From Gracilimonas tropica DSM 19535 (GTDB taxonomy: Bacteria > Bacteroidota > Rhodothermia > Balneolales > Balneolaceae): a stretch of 64,000 nucleotides of DNA. Each line of letters begins with the position of its first letter. Within the stretch, counting starts at the first letter, position 1. The notes beneath the pieces are model-generated. The model had not been told where the DNA came from, ran no database searches, and was given only the letters and a program-made list of their open reading frames with translations. Of the stretch, positions 8,906 to 16,289 are shown one piece after another. A program made the position numbers and the translations under genes. The stretch covers positions 1-64,000 of the forward strand of contig NZ_AQXG01000008.1 of NCBI RefSeq assembly GCF_000375425.1. Direction: 5' to 3'.

Positions 8906-9343
8906 ATGGAAATAATTAAAATCGAACTTGGAAAATTATTGAAAAGTGTTTCTGACTCAAGAGATTTTTGCATTGACCGGCTGTTAGGCAGCCTAAAAAA
9001 ACGGGAAGGAATTTTAAACATAAAAAAAAGTGAATCAGTTACAGATAAGCCTCAACTCACCATTTCTTTTGATCCAGAAATTATTAGTGAACATCAGGTA
9101 AAAAGGATGGCCCGGGAAACTGCCAATTCGCTCGATCAAACCTTTGGCCACTTTCAAATTAGATTAAAAGAATTCACAGATTCCGAAAAACTTAAGGCTG
9201 CTACTTCTGTTCTGAAAAATATGAAAGGAGTTATGAATGTTTTGATCGTACCAACCGGCAGCCTGATTGTTGAATTCAATAAATATATTACCCAAGAGTC
9301 TATTCTAAATGAGATAATTAAGAACTTAAATGTACTAAGCTAA
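8906..9343 (+). CDS. Stand-alone degenerate double-HMA protein
   Basis: The 145 residues align along their whole length with the N-terminal region of the P-type ATPase at 11350-13944. Shared features are a DxCxxRLxGxLxxREGI start, a QLxIxFDPxxIxxHxxK block, FGH near residue 85, and a second half with GVxxV, a Gly-Ser pair and a ...xVEFxK strand. Each half has the beta-alpha-beta-beta-alpha spacing of HMA domains, but only one Cys sits at the metal loop (DFC) and the second half has none. It may bind or deliver the ATPase cargo, or be a detached regulatory domain. No defined function is known to me. It forms a likely operon with the methyltransferase 43 bp downstream. Confidence 0.7.
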   Translation: MEIIKIELGKLLKSVSDSRDFCIDRLLGSLKKREGILNIKKSESVTDKPQLTISFDPEIISEHQVKRMARETANSLDQTFGHFQIRLKEFTDSEKLKAATSVLKNMKGVMNVLIVPTGSLIVEFNKYITQESILNEIIKNLNVLS

Positions 9344-9386
9344 ATTTAATGAGTGGGTACTTTTGTGAACAAAAGGCACAATTATC

Positions 9387-10040
9387 ATGGACTATGAAAT
9401 ACTTTCAAAAAAACAAATAAAAGAAATCTACAGTGATTGGGCGGACCGATACGATCTTTCACTTTGGTTGTTCAACCTGATTGGTTTTCAGTATCAGTTT
9501 TACAGAAGAGAAGCTATTAAAGGATTATCGCTAAAACTGGGAGATACTGTTATTGACTTGGGATGTGGTACAGGACTAAATTTTTCCATACTCCAGCGAA
9601 TGGTTGGATACAAAGGCACGATCATTGGAGTTGACTTATCGGAATCGATGTTAGATAAAGCACAGAAACGGGTAAGACGACACAGTTGGAAAAATGTGCA
9701 ACTGGTCGAGTCAGATATGGCTGATTTTGCTATTCCAGAACATACGGATGCTGTGCTTTCTACTGCTGCATTGACTATGTCGCCAAAATATGATCAAATC
9801 ATACAGTACGTTGCTGATGAATTAAAACCGGGCAAACGGATGTCTATTTTTGAATTCAAAAAACCGGAAAAGTGGCCTGAATGGTTAGTAGATGTCACTC
9901 TTTCATTCCTGAAAACCTATGGAGTACGAAAGGCTCACACGAAAAGAACTCCATGGAAATCTATGGAACAGCATTTTCAGCAATCAGAAATGAAGGAGTA
10001 TTACTTCGGAGCTGTTTATGTTTGTTCCGGAACAGCTTGA
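9387..10040 (+). CDS. Class I SAM-dependent methyltransferase
   Basis: A 217-residue Rossmann-fold methyltransferase of the UbiE/Methyltransf_11 type. Motif I is VIDLGCGTGLNFS, the acidic end of strand 2 is IIGVDLSESMLDKA, motif II is VESDMADF, and motif IV lies near VLSTAALTMSP. The substrate cannot be read from the sequence. Its place between a metal-linked double-HMA protein and metal pumps suggests a role in metal or metalloid stress, but it lacks the Cys set of arsenite methylase ArsM. It converges on the rhomboid gene with 18 bp between stops. Confidence 0.85.
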   Translation: MDYEILSKKQIKEIYSDWADRYDLSLWLFNLIGFQYQFYRREAIKGLSLKLGDTVIDLGCGTGLNFSILQRMVGYKGTIIGVDLSESMLDKAQKRVRRHSWKNVQLVESDMADFAIPEHTDAVLSTAALTMSPKYDQIIQYVADELKPGKRMSIFEFKKPEKWPEWLVDVTLSFLKTYGVRKAHTKRTPWKSMEQHFQQSEMKEYYFGAVYVCSGTA

Positions 10041-10058
10041 ATATAAAAGCTTTATCTA

Positions 10059-10679
10059 TTACCCTCGCCTCTTTAGTCCCCAAAATTTAATTAAGGCGTA
10101 CCCAAATAGCATTCCACCCAGATGTGCAAAATTGGCCACTCCGGCCTGTGTGCCTAATACTCCGTTCATTAGCTCAATGCCTCCAAATATGGCTACAAAA
10201 TATTTAGCTTTAATGGGTATAGGAGGAATAAGAAGAACGATATAACGATTTGGAAACATCATGCCAAAGGCAAGCAAAATTCCATAAACCGCCCCCGATG
10301 CGCCAACAGTAGGAACGTTGGCATTTACAAATATCAATTGAATAATTGCAGCCCCAATTCCTGTTATAAAATAATAGATAGTAAATCGCTTAGAACCCCA
10401 ATAGTTTTCAATAGCTTGACCAAACATCCATAGTGCAAAGAGATTGAAAAAGATGTGTGCAAACCCAGCGTGCAGGAAGAGATAGCTCACCGGCTGCCAT
10501 ATTTCAAACTTTCCGGAATCGAGAGGCCAAAGTGCCCCCAATTGGTATAGAAAGTTACCTAAACCCGGAATATTCAACCCTATGAAAACCAACGCGTTTA
10601 TGATAAGTAAGTTTTTAACCGCGGTTGGGAATACAGAAAATTGTGAGTTTGGTTGATATTGATCGTTTTGATAATTCAA
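10059..10679 (-). CDS. Rhomboid family intramembrane serine protease
   Basis: This 206-residue membrane protein has six hydrophobic segments. The catalytic Ser lies in VGASGAVYGILLA and the His in FAHLGGMLFGYALIKF; HAGFAHIFFNLFALWMFG in TM2 gives the oxyanion His and Asn. It would cleave membrane proteins within the bilayer. It stands alone on the minus strand in the AT-rich block, transcribed away from the STAS gene across a 190-bp divergent region. Its target and any link to metal resistance are unknown; cleavage of a pump or sensor is only a guess. Confidence 0.92.
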   Translation of the reverse strand: MNYQNDQYQPNSQFSVFPTAVKNLLIINALVFIGLNIPGLGNFLYQLGALWPLDSGKFEIWQPVSYLFLHAGFAHIFFNLFALWMFGQAIENYWGSKRFTIYYFITGIGAAIIQLIFVNANVPTVGASGAVYGILLAFGMMFPNRYIVLLIPPIPIKAKYFVAIFGGIELMNGVLGTQAGVANFAHLGGMLFGYALIKFWGLKRRG

Positions 10680-10868
10680 AGTTGAAGTCTTTACTGTTAA
10701 CTTTTTCTTGTAAATCTTAAACCTGTGGTAGTCTCTTTAAGTTTCGTGAAGTCAGCTTAACAGCAAAATCCTGCACAAGTACCACATAAATCTGCAAGAC
10801 TCAACAGAGGTAGTATTGTACATTATGGTAAATAATTAGCAACAGTACAGGAATGATCGAAAACTATT

Positions 10869-11213
10869 ATGATCGAAGTTAGTGAACTTAGTGATTCGTC
10901 AGTTTTGGTTTTGAATATTTCAGGAAAATTGACAAAGCAGGATCTTGATGAACTTATTCCCATGTTAAAAAATCATATTTCTCAATCTGACGATCCTCAC
11001 CTTTATATTAGTATGCAGGGCTTTAAAGGGTGGGAAAGTGTAGCCGCAGCCTGGAAAGATTTAAATCTTGATGCGGACTACATTGGATATTTCGACCGAA
11101 TTGCTATTGTTGGTGAAAAGAAATGGCAGGAATGGGGAACACAATTGGTCGATGCAATAAGCAAAGAAGAACTTAAATACTTTTATACAGAAGAAGCCGA
11201 CAAGGGATGGTAG
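10869..11213 (+). CDS. STAS/SpoIIAA-like domain protein
   Basis: This 114-residue cytoplasmic protein matches the SpoIIAA-like (DUF3478) branch of STAS folds: VLVLNISGKLTKQDLDELIPML, HLYISMQGFKGWESVAAAWKDLNL, FDRIAIVGEKKWQEWG and an acidic tail. Members of this family bind small hydrophobic ligands or act near membrane transport, but no exact role is established. It is followed by a terminator-like hairpin and then the P1B ATPase gene, so the two are probably separate units. Confidence 0.8.
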   Translation: MIEVSELSDSSVLVLNISGKLTKQDLDELIPMLKNHISQSDDPHLYISMQGFKGWESVAAAWKDLNLDADYIGYFDRIAIVGEKKWQEWGTQLVDAISKEELKYFYTEEADKGW

Positions 11214-11295
11214 TGGATTAACAATACACACGAATAAAGTACCTATGCAAAATTATGTGAATAGTACATAAGAATGCACCGTTACAGCTATTCAC

Positions 11296-11331
11296 AAGCT
11301 GGATTAGGTTGAATCCTGGTTCAGCTTTTTT
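11296..11331 (+). terminator. Terminator-like hairpin after the STAS gene
   Basis: AAGCTG (11296-11301) pairs with CAGCTT (11322-11327), with inner pairing GGATT/AATCC, and the stem runs into a T-tract. It ends 18 bp before the ATPase start, so it could also act as a leader attenuator of that gene. Confidence 0.55.
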
Positions 11332-11349
11332 AACTCAAATTAGGACATT

Positions 11350-13944
11350 ATGGAAAAACTTAAACTTGATTTACCTGTTTTATTGCCTGAAATACCTGAT
11401 TTAAAAGATCAATGTGTGTCCAGGTTAACCGGAACCTTAGAGGGGCGGGAAGGTATTTTTCGGGTGCATGTCAAAAGCGAAGAAAATCCGCCCCAGCTTT
11501 GCATTCATTTTGATCCTGATGTCATTACACTGCATCGAATAAAAAGTATTGCCGAACAGACCGGGGCTCAACTGCACGATAAATTCGGTCACTTGTTGGT
11601 TGAAGTAGTTGGAAACAGACATGCCCGTCATGCCCGAAGCATTACCCGTATGCTAAATGAATTGGAGGGTGTAGTTGATGCCTTTGCCGGGTCCAGCGGA
11701 TGGATTCGAATGGAATTCGACAAAAGCAAGACTACAATTAAAGATTTGATAATTTCTCTTCAAGATATGGGGCTCAGCATTAAGCCCGCATCACTCAAAC
11801 ACCGAAATGAAGAGGGTGAAACTCTTCTTAAGAAGGAATCTAAGTCATTGGATAGAAGCCAAAAAATGAACAATGATATAGAAAAACCACCTGCCAAAAA
11901 TGAAGAGAATCATGAGGAAAGTGAGGCTAAACATGAAGATGATAGCCATGAGCATGATCAAGACCATGCTCATGAAGACGAAGAGTCGCACGATCATACC
12001 CACGCCCACGGCGGCATCTTTGGCGAAAAAACCGAGCTGATCTTCTCGCTGATATGCGGTAGCTTGCTCGGCATAGGATTCGGCCTCTCCTATGTGAGCA
12101 CGGTGCCCGGCTGGGTCTCGCTTGCACTATATGTGAGCTCCTACTTCTTTGGTGGATTCTACCTGGTGCAGGAAGCTTACACCGAAGTAAAAGCCGGAAA
12201 TTTCGAGATTGATTTCCTGATGCTGGTTGCCGCGATTGGAGCTGCAATCCTTGGTGAGTGGGCTGAGGGGGCGCTTCTGCTTTTCTTGTTCAGCCTTGGA
12301 CATTCCCTGGAACACTATGCTATGGGTAGGGCACGAGATGCCATCAAAGGGCTTTCTGACCTTGCGCCAAAAACCGCTCTGCGAAAAAAAGATGGAACCA
12401 CCGAAGAGGTACCTGTTGAGGAGTTGCAGGTTGGAGATGTTATTGTGATCAAACCGAACAGTAAAATTTCCGCCGACGGGGTAGTTATCAATGGCGAGAG
12501 CAGCGTCAACCAGGCACCCATCACCGGCGAAAGCGTGCCCGTGGACAAGATGGAATATGACGATCCTGAATCCATCGATGAAGATGCAGATTCTATTGAC
12601 GATAAGCACCGCGTGTTTGCCGGCACCATCAATGGAAATGGAAGTCTGGAGGTAAAGGTGACAAAACTTTCCAAAGATTCCACACTTTCTCGCCTGATCA
12701 AGCTGGTTAACGAAGCCGAAGCTCAGAAGTCGCCGACCCAACAGTTCACCGACAAATTTGAAAAGTATTTTGTACCGTCCGTGTTAGTATTAGTGGTGAT
12801 ATTGAATTTTGCTTTTCTGGTTATAGATGAATCTTTTTCAGCAAGTTTTTATCGGGCCATGGCGGTTCTTGTGGCAGCAAGTCCCTGTGCACTGGCTATT
12901 TCTACGCCCAGCGCAGTGCTTAGCGGTGTAGGACGAGCCGCAAGAGGTGGAGTTCTGATAAAAGGCGGTCGCCCCCTTGAAAACCTTGGAATATTAAAGG
13001 CGTTAGCTTTTGATAAAACCGGAACCCTCACAGAAGGCGAGCCCAGACTTACTGATGTGATCACCTTTGGTGATACGGAGGAAAACGAGTTGTTAAAAGT
13101 AGCTGTAGCTGTAGAAAGTTTAAGTGATCACCCCCTCGCTGATGCCGTGGTGCGTGATGGAAAAGAGAAGTTAGGGGAAACTGATTTTCCCGAAGCCGAA
13201 GATCTTGAATCCATTACAGGGCGGGGAGTAAAAGCGAAACTGAACAGTTCTACGGTACATATCGGTAATACGGAATTGTTTGAAGAAGCCGATGGCATCA
13301 AGCTTTCCGATGATCTTAAGCAAAAAGTTGAAGATCTGGAAGGCGAAGGAAAAACGACCATGATTGTTCGACAAGGGGATCGATATCTTGGTATGCTTGG
13401 GCTGATGGATACCCCACGAGAGGATGCCAAGGAGGTTATTCAAAAACTGCGGGACATGGGCTTGACACACCTGATCATGCTTACGGGCGACAATCAGCGG
13501 GTGGCCGATGCTGTTGCTAAAGAGATCGGTATCGACGACCCAAAAGGTAATTTACTGCCTGAAGACAAGGTGGAAGCTGTCAAAAAGCTTCGTGAAGAGG
13601 AAGGCGACGTAGCGATGGTAGGCGATGGCGTCAACGATGCTCCGGCCATGGCCAACAGCACAGTGGGCATTGCTATGGGAGCAGCCGGATCAGATGTGGC
13701 CCTTGAAACAGCCGATGTAGCTTTAATGGCCGACAAGATTTCCGTTCTTCCGTTTGCTATCGGACTGAGCCGCAAAACCAAATCGATCATCAAGCAGAAC
13801 CTGTGGATCAGCCTGGGTATGGTGGCTCTGCTTGTGCCAGCTACGATTTTTGGCCTGAGCATGGGTTGGGCAGTCATCGGCCACGAAGGGTCAACCGTAA
13901 TTGTTGTTTTCAATGCATTGCGGCTGCTGGCGTATAAATCCTAA
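11350..13944 (+). CDS. P1B-4-like heavy-metal ATPase with double-HMA-like and His-rich N-terminus
   Basis: This 864-residue P-type pump has a degenerate double-HMA region (residues 1-145, DQC loop), a charged linker, and a His/Glu/Asp-rich run (about 190-220). The ATPase core follows: TGES phosphatase loop, metal-site SPC at 511-513, DKTGTLTEGEP from Asp555, SDHPLA, and MLTGDN and GDGVNDAPA motifs. The last TM helix carries HEG (845-847) and NALRLL. SPC plus HEG are hallmarks of the P1B-4 (Co/Zn/Cd-type) subgroup, so a Cu(I) role is unlikely. The first ~210 codons are AT-rich like the upstream genes and the rest is GC-rich, so the gene looks like a chimera. Confidence 0.9.
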   Translation: MEKLKLDLPVLLPEIPDLKDQCVSRLTGTLEGREGIFRVHVKSEENPPQLCIHFDPDVITLHRIKSIAEQTGAQLHDKFGHLLVEVVGNRHARHARSITRMLNELEGVVDAFAGSSGWIRMEFDKSKTTIKDLIISLQDMGLSIKPASLKHRNEEGETLLKKESKSLDRSQKMNNDIEKPPAKNEENHEESEAKHEDDSHEHDQDHAHEDEESHDHTHAHGGIFGEKTELIFSLICGSLLGIGFGLSYVSTVPGWVSLALYVSSYFFGGFYLVQEAYTEVKAGNFEIDFLMLVAAIGAAILGEWAEGALLLFLFSLGHSLEHYAMGRARDAIKGLSDLAPKTALRKKDGTTEEVPVEELQVGDVIVIKPNSKISADGVVINGESSVNQAPITGESVPVDKMEYDDPESIDEDADSIDDKHRVFAGTINGNGSLEVKVTKLSKDSTLSRLIKLVNEAEAQKSPTQQFTDKFEKYFVPSVLVLVVILNFAFLVIDESFSASFYRAMAVLVAASPCALAISTPSAVLSGVGRAARGGVLIKGGRPLENLGILKALAFDKTGTLTEGEPRLTDVITFGDTEENELLKVAVAVESLSDHPLADAVVRDGKEKLGETDFPEAEDLESITGRGVKAKLNSSTVHIGNTELFEEADGIKLSDDLKQKVEDLEGEGKTTMIVRQGDRYLGMLGLMDTPREDAKEVIQKLRDMGLTHLIMLTGDNQRVADAVAKEIGIDDPKGNLLPEDKVEAVKKLREEEGDVAMVGDGVNDAPAMANSTVGIAMGAAGSDVALETADVALMADKISVLPFAIGLSRKTKSIIKQNLWISLGMVALLVPATIFGLSMGWAVIGHEGSTVIVVFNALRLLAYKS

Positions 13945-13988
13945 GAAAGTTTATTTTAATTATACGCCACTCCAAACCCGTGACATTT

Positions 13989-14165
13989 ATGAAATGGACA
14001 TTCGAAAATCATGAAATGGATTTAAAAAATTTAAATCCACAGGTAAGAAAGAAAGCCCTGGAAATTGCAAACCGTTTGATGGAGAAAGGCAATTACTCCA
14101 AAGGTGAAGCTATGAAACAGGCAATAAAAGAAGCCCAGGAATGGTTTTTGGATATACAAGGATGA
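13989..14165 (+). CDS. Small YdaT/DUF2188-like protein
   Basis: A 58-residue soluble protein with the pattern NLNPQVRKKALEIANRL, GNYSKGEAMKQAIKEAQEWF, which resembles the C-terminal part of YdaT-type small proteins; the match is from memory and weak. The start is ATG 13989; a GTG three codons upstream is possible. It follows the ATPase by 44 bp on the same strand. No function can be given. Confidence 0.55.
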   Translation: MKWTFENHEMDLKNLNPQVRKKALEIANRLMEKGNYSKGEAMKQAIKEAQEWFLDIQG

Positions 14166-14254
14166 TTGTACAAGATCCATTTCCATCTTTTAATTCCAAC
14201 TGCCTGAGTTCAAGAAATAACAGACTATGAGTAATTAACTGATAAGGGTGTAAA

Positions 14255-15253
14255 ATGAACGCATGGCTATGGGCCGGAGTATTGATTATAGCAGCCTGGG
14301 CTGCTCACTGGGGTGCTGATAAACTGCTGCTGCCTCTAAAGTTGTTACGCAAGCAATGGGGGCTTACGGCCTCTGCCGGAGCTGCATTTTTAGCCATCGT
14401 TACCGCAAGTCCCGAAGTGGCCATAAACATTACCAGTGCAGCGCGGGGTGTTTCGGATATTGGCCTGGGCAATTTGCTGGGCTCCAATATTATTTCCATT
14501 CCTTTAATCACTACGATTGCTTATCTGGCATCCCGCAGGCAGTTTAAAAACTACCAACAGCATCAAAAACATTTGGAAGAGAATATCTTGGCGCTGAACA
14601 AACGCTCGGTGGTCGTGCTCTCGTTGCCGTACCTGGGTATTATTGCGCTGGTGGCCTTGCTGACCCTGCCCGAAGGCTGGCGCGGACTCCAACCGGTTGA
14701 CGGCTGGATTATGTTAGGAGCATACGCCGCCTTTTTGGCTCATGCAATCATAAGGGGCCGCAAAGAAGGAGAAAAGGTAAGTTGGGATAAAAAGGACATT
14801 GTACTTTCTGCGGCCGGGGCAGCAGCCATTGCCATCGGTGCCTTTTTTATCGTTAAGGCAACGGAAAACATAGTTTTGGCACTGGGTATTTCGCAGATCA
14901 TCGGGGGATTATTTATTACGGGAACGATGGTTACGCTTCCCGAAATTTTTAAAACCTGGAGTGTTGTAAAAGGCGGGGAAGTAACGGCTGGCACTACCAG
15001 TGTGATTGCCGATAATGCCATTACCATGAGCGTGGCTTTTTTTCCACTGGCTCTTGTAAATACCCCGGTGGAGGACTTTCAGCTATACTGGGTAAATCTG
15101 GCATTTGTCGGTCTTATGCCCCTGCTTTATTCGGTCTTCGTCCATCAAAGCAAATCGCAGCACGGTTTTAGCAGTTGGCAGATTCTTGTGTTTGACACTG
15201 CTTATATCTTGTACATTTTAACCATGCTGTTTGTAGTACTGGAGCTTTTTTAA
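14255..15253 (+). CDS. Sodium/calcium exchanger (CaCA) family antiporter
   Basis: A 332-residue membrane protein with about 10 TM segments and the duplicated alpha-repeats of cation/Ca2+ exchangers: first ...TASPEVAINITSAARG with LGNLLGSNI, second ...FITGTMVTLPEIFKTW with TTSVIADNAITM. The first repeat has Glu in ASPE and the second in TLPE, the usual ion ligands. It may export Ca2+ or another divalent metal in exchange for H+ or Na+; the cation is not readable. Its stop overlaps the convergent lspA stop by 4 bp. In this island a role in divalent-metal efflux is plausible (inference). Confidence 0.88.
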   Translation: MNAWLWAGVLIIAAWAAHWGADKLLLPLKLLRKQWGLTASAGAAFLAIVTASPEVAINITSAARGVSDIGLGNLLGSNIISIPLITTIAYLASRRQFKNYQQHQKHLEENILALNKRSVVVLSLPYLGIIALVALLTLPEGWRGLQPVDGWIMLGAYAAFLAHAIIRGRKEGEKVSWDKKDIVLSAAGAAAIAIGAFFIVKATENIVLALGISQIIGGLFITGTMVTLPEIFKTWSVVKGGEVTAGTTSVIADNAITMSVAFFPLALVNTPVEDFQLYWVNLAFVGLMPLLYSVFVHQSKSQHGFSSWQILVFDTAYILYILTMLFVVLELF

Positions 15254-15792
15254 TCAGATTGAGCCGTTTCGGTATTCGAAGGTTCCGGTAACAGGCGCCG
15301 GTTAAACAATAATAGCAGAATGATAGAAGTGCTTATAAACACGTCTGCCATATTGAAAATATAGGGGAATACCGGATCGCCGCCGATGGAAAAGTTAAAG
15401 TACAGGAAGTCATTCACCCGCCCTTGAAGGATATGTCCGTAGCCTTCTATTTTGGCCATAATCAGCCGGTCTATGATATTTCCCAGTGCGCCCCCCAAAA
15501 TCAGTCCCATACAGATAAGATACCCGGTGGTTGCCTGGCTCAAATTCCTTGCTACGTATATAAAAATACCGGCGACCGCCACCATGGAAATCAGGCTGAC
15601 AGCCCAGGTGGGAAACCAGTCAATTCCCAGCGCCATGCCGGGGTTTTGGGTGTAGGCAAAGGCCAGCCATCCGGGAATGATCTCCAGGTTTTGCAGGGTC
15701 GGTGTGGTACGAACCAGTTGTTTGGTGAGCTGATCGATAAGGGCGGCCAGCAGGGCCGGGGCAAACAAGAACCACAATTTTTTACTGTTCAT
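15250..15792 (-). CDS. lspA: Signal peptidase II (prolipoprotein signal peptidase)
   Basis: A 180-residue aspartic protease with four TM helices. The conserved boxes are IDQLTKQ near residue 20, TQNPGMALG, LGGALGNIIDRL with the first catalytic Asp, VNDFLYFNF, and FNMADVFISTS with the second Asp. It removes the signal peptide of diacylglyceryl-prolipoproteins in the inner membrane. Island copies of lspA are known beside metal efflux genes. The island encodes at least six lipoproteins (CusC, two adaptors, DUF411, TlpA, multicopper oxidase), which gives it an obvious substrate set. It lies divergent to the cmtR-like gene. Confidence 0.95.
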   Translation of the reverse strand: MNSKKLWFLFAPALLAALIDQLTKQLVRTTPTLQNLEIIPGWLAFAYTQNPGMALGIDWFPTWAVSLISMVAVAGIFIYVARNLSQATTGYLICMGLILGGALGNIIDRLIMAKIEGYGHILQGRVNDFLYFNFSIGGDPVFPYIFNMADVFISTSIILLLLFNRRLLPEPSNTETAQSD

Positions 15793-15867
15793 CAGGCTGA
15801 TATTATAAAGACATTAAAGGGTGCATCAATTCATGAAACAACGACTGGATTGGTATGTTGTTTTGGA

Positions 15868-15895
15868 TAATATATATTTATATATTTATATAAAC
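15868..15895. promoter_or_regulatory. A/T-only putative operator/promoter before the CmtR-like gene
   Basis: The divergent lspA/cmtR-like spacer holds a pure A/T run with two adjacent TATATTTA direct repeats (873-880 and 881-888 of the 15-kb line) 28 bp before the regulator start. ArsR-family operators are often A/T-rich repeats at this position. The assignment is inference. Confidence 0.35.
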
Positions 15896-15915
15896 ATAAC
15901 TAATCAACCTTTTTT

Positions 15916-16245
15916 ATGCCTGCCACAACCGTTGAAACCGGCACCGAACTGAAATCGAAACTGTTCCGCGGCTTCTCCGACGGCTCCCGCCTTTCCATTT
16001 TGGAGATTCTGGTAGAGGGAGATGCCACCGTGGGTGAGATCGTGGAACAAACCGGCTTAAGTCAGCCGAATGTGTCCAGCCATCTGCGCTGCCTGAGCGA
16101 GTGCGGACTGGCCCTAAGCCGCAGGGACGGCCACCATATCTATTACCGGGCCAGCGATCCCCGCGTGCACAAAATCATACAGCTTGCTGAAGAATTGCTG
16201 GCCGACAGCGCCAAAGGTGTGTACGAGTGCACCCGGTACGGATAG
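15916..16245 (+). CDS. ArsR/SmtB-family regulator, CmtR-like (Cd/Pb type)
   Basis: This 109-residue winged-helix repressor has HTH TVGEIVEQTGLSQPNVSSHLRCLSECGL and wing RRDGHHIYYRASD. Cys59 and Cys63 in the recognition-helix region form the C-x3-C of CmtR, and Cys105 in the C-terminal ECTRYG matches the third Cd/Pb ligand of that family. It most likely represses itself and the ATPase 44 bp downstream and releases DNA on Cd(II) or Pb(II). The metal is inferred from ligand positions only. Confidence 0.88.
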   Translation: MPATTVETGTELKSKLFRGFSDGSRLSILEILVEGDATVGEIVEQTGLSQPNVSSHLRCLSECGLALSRRDGHHIYYRASDPRVHKIIQLAEELLADSAKGVYECTRYG

Positions 16246-16289
16246 CAGAGCCTCCCTATGTTACCTATTAAAACTTGCACAAAGAGCCC

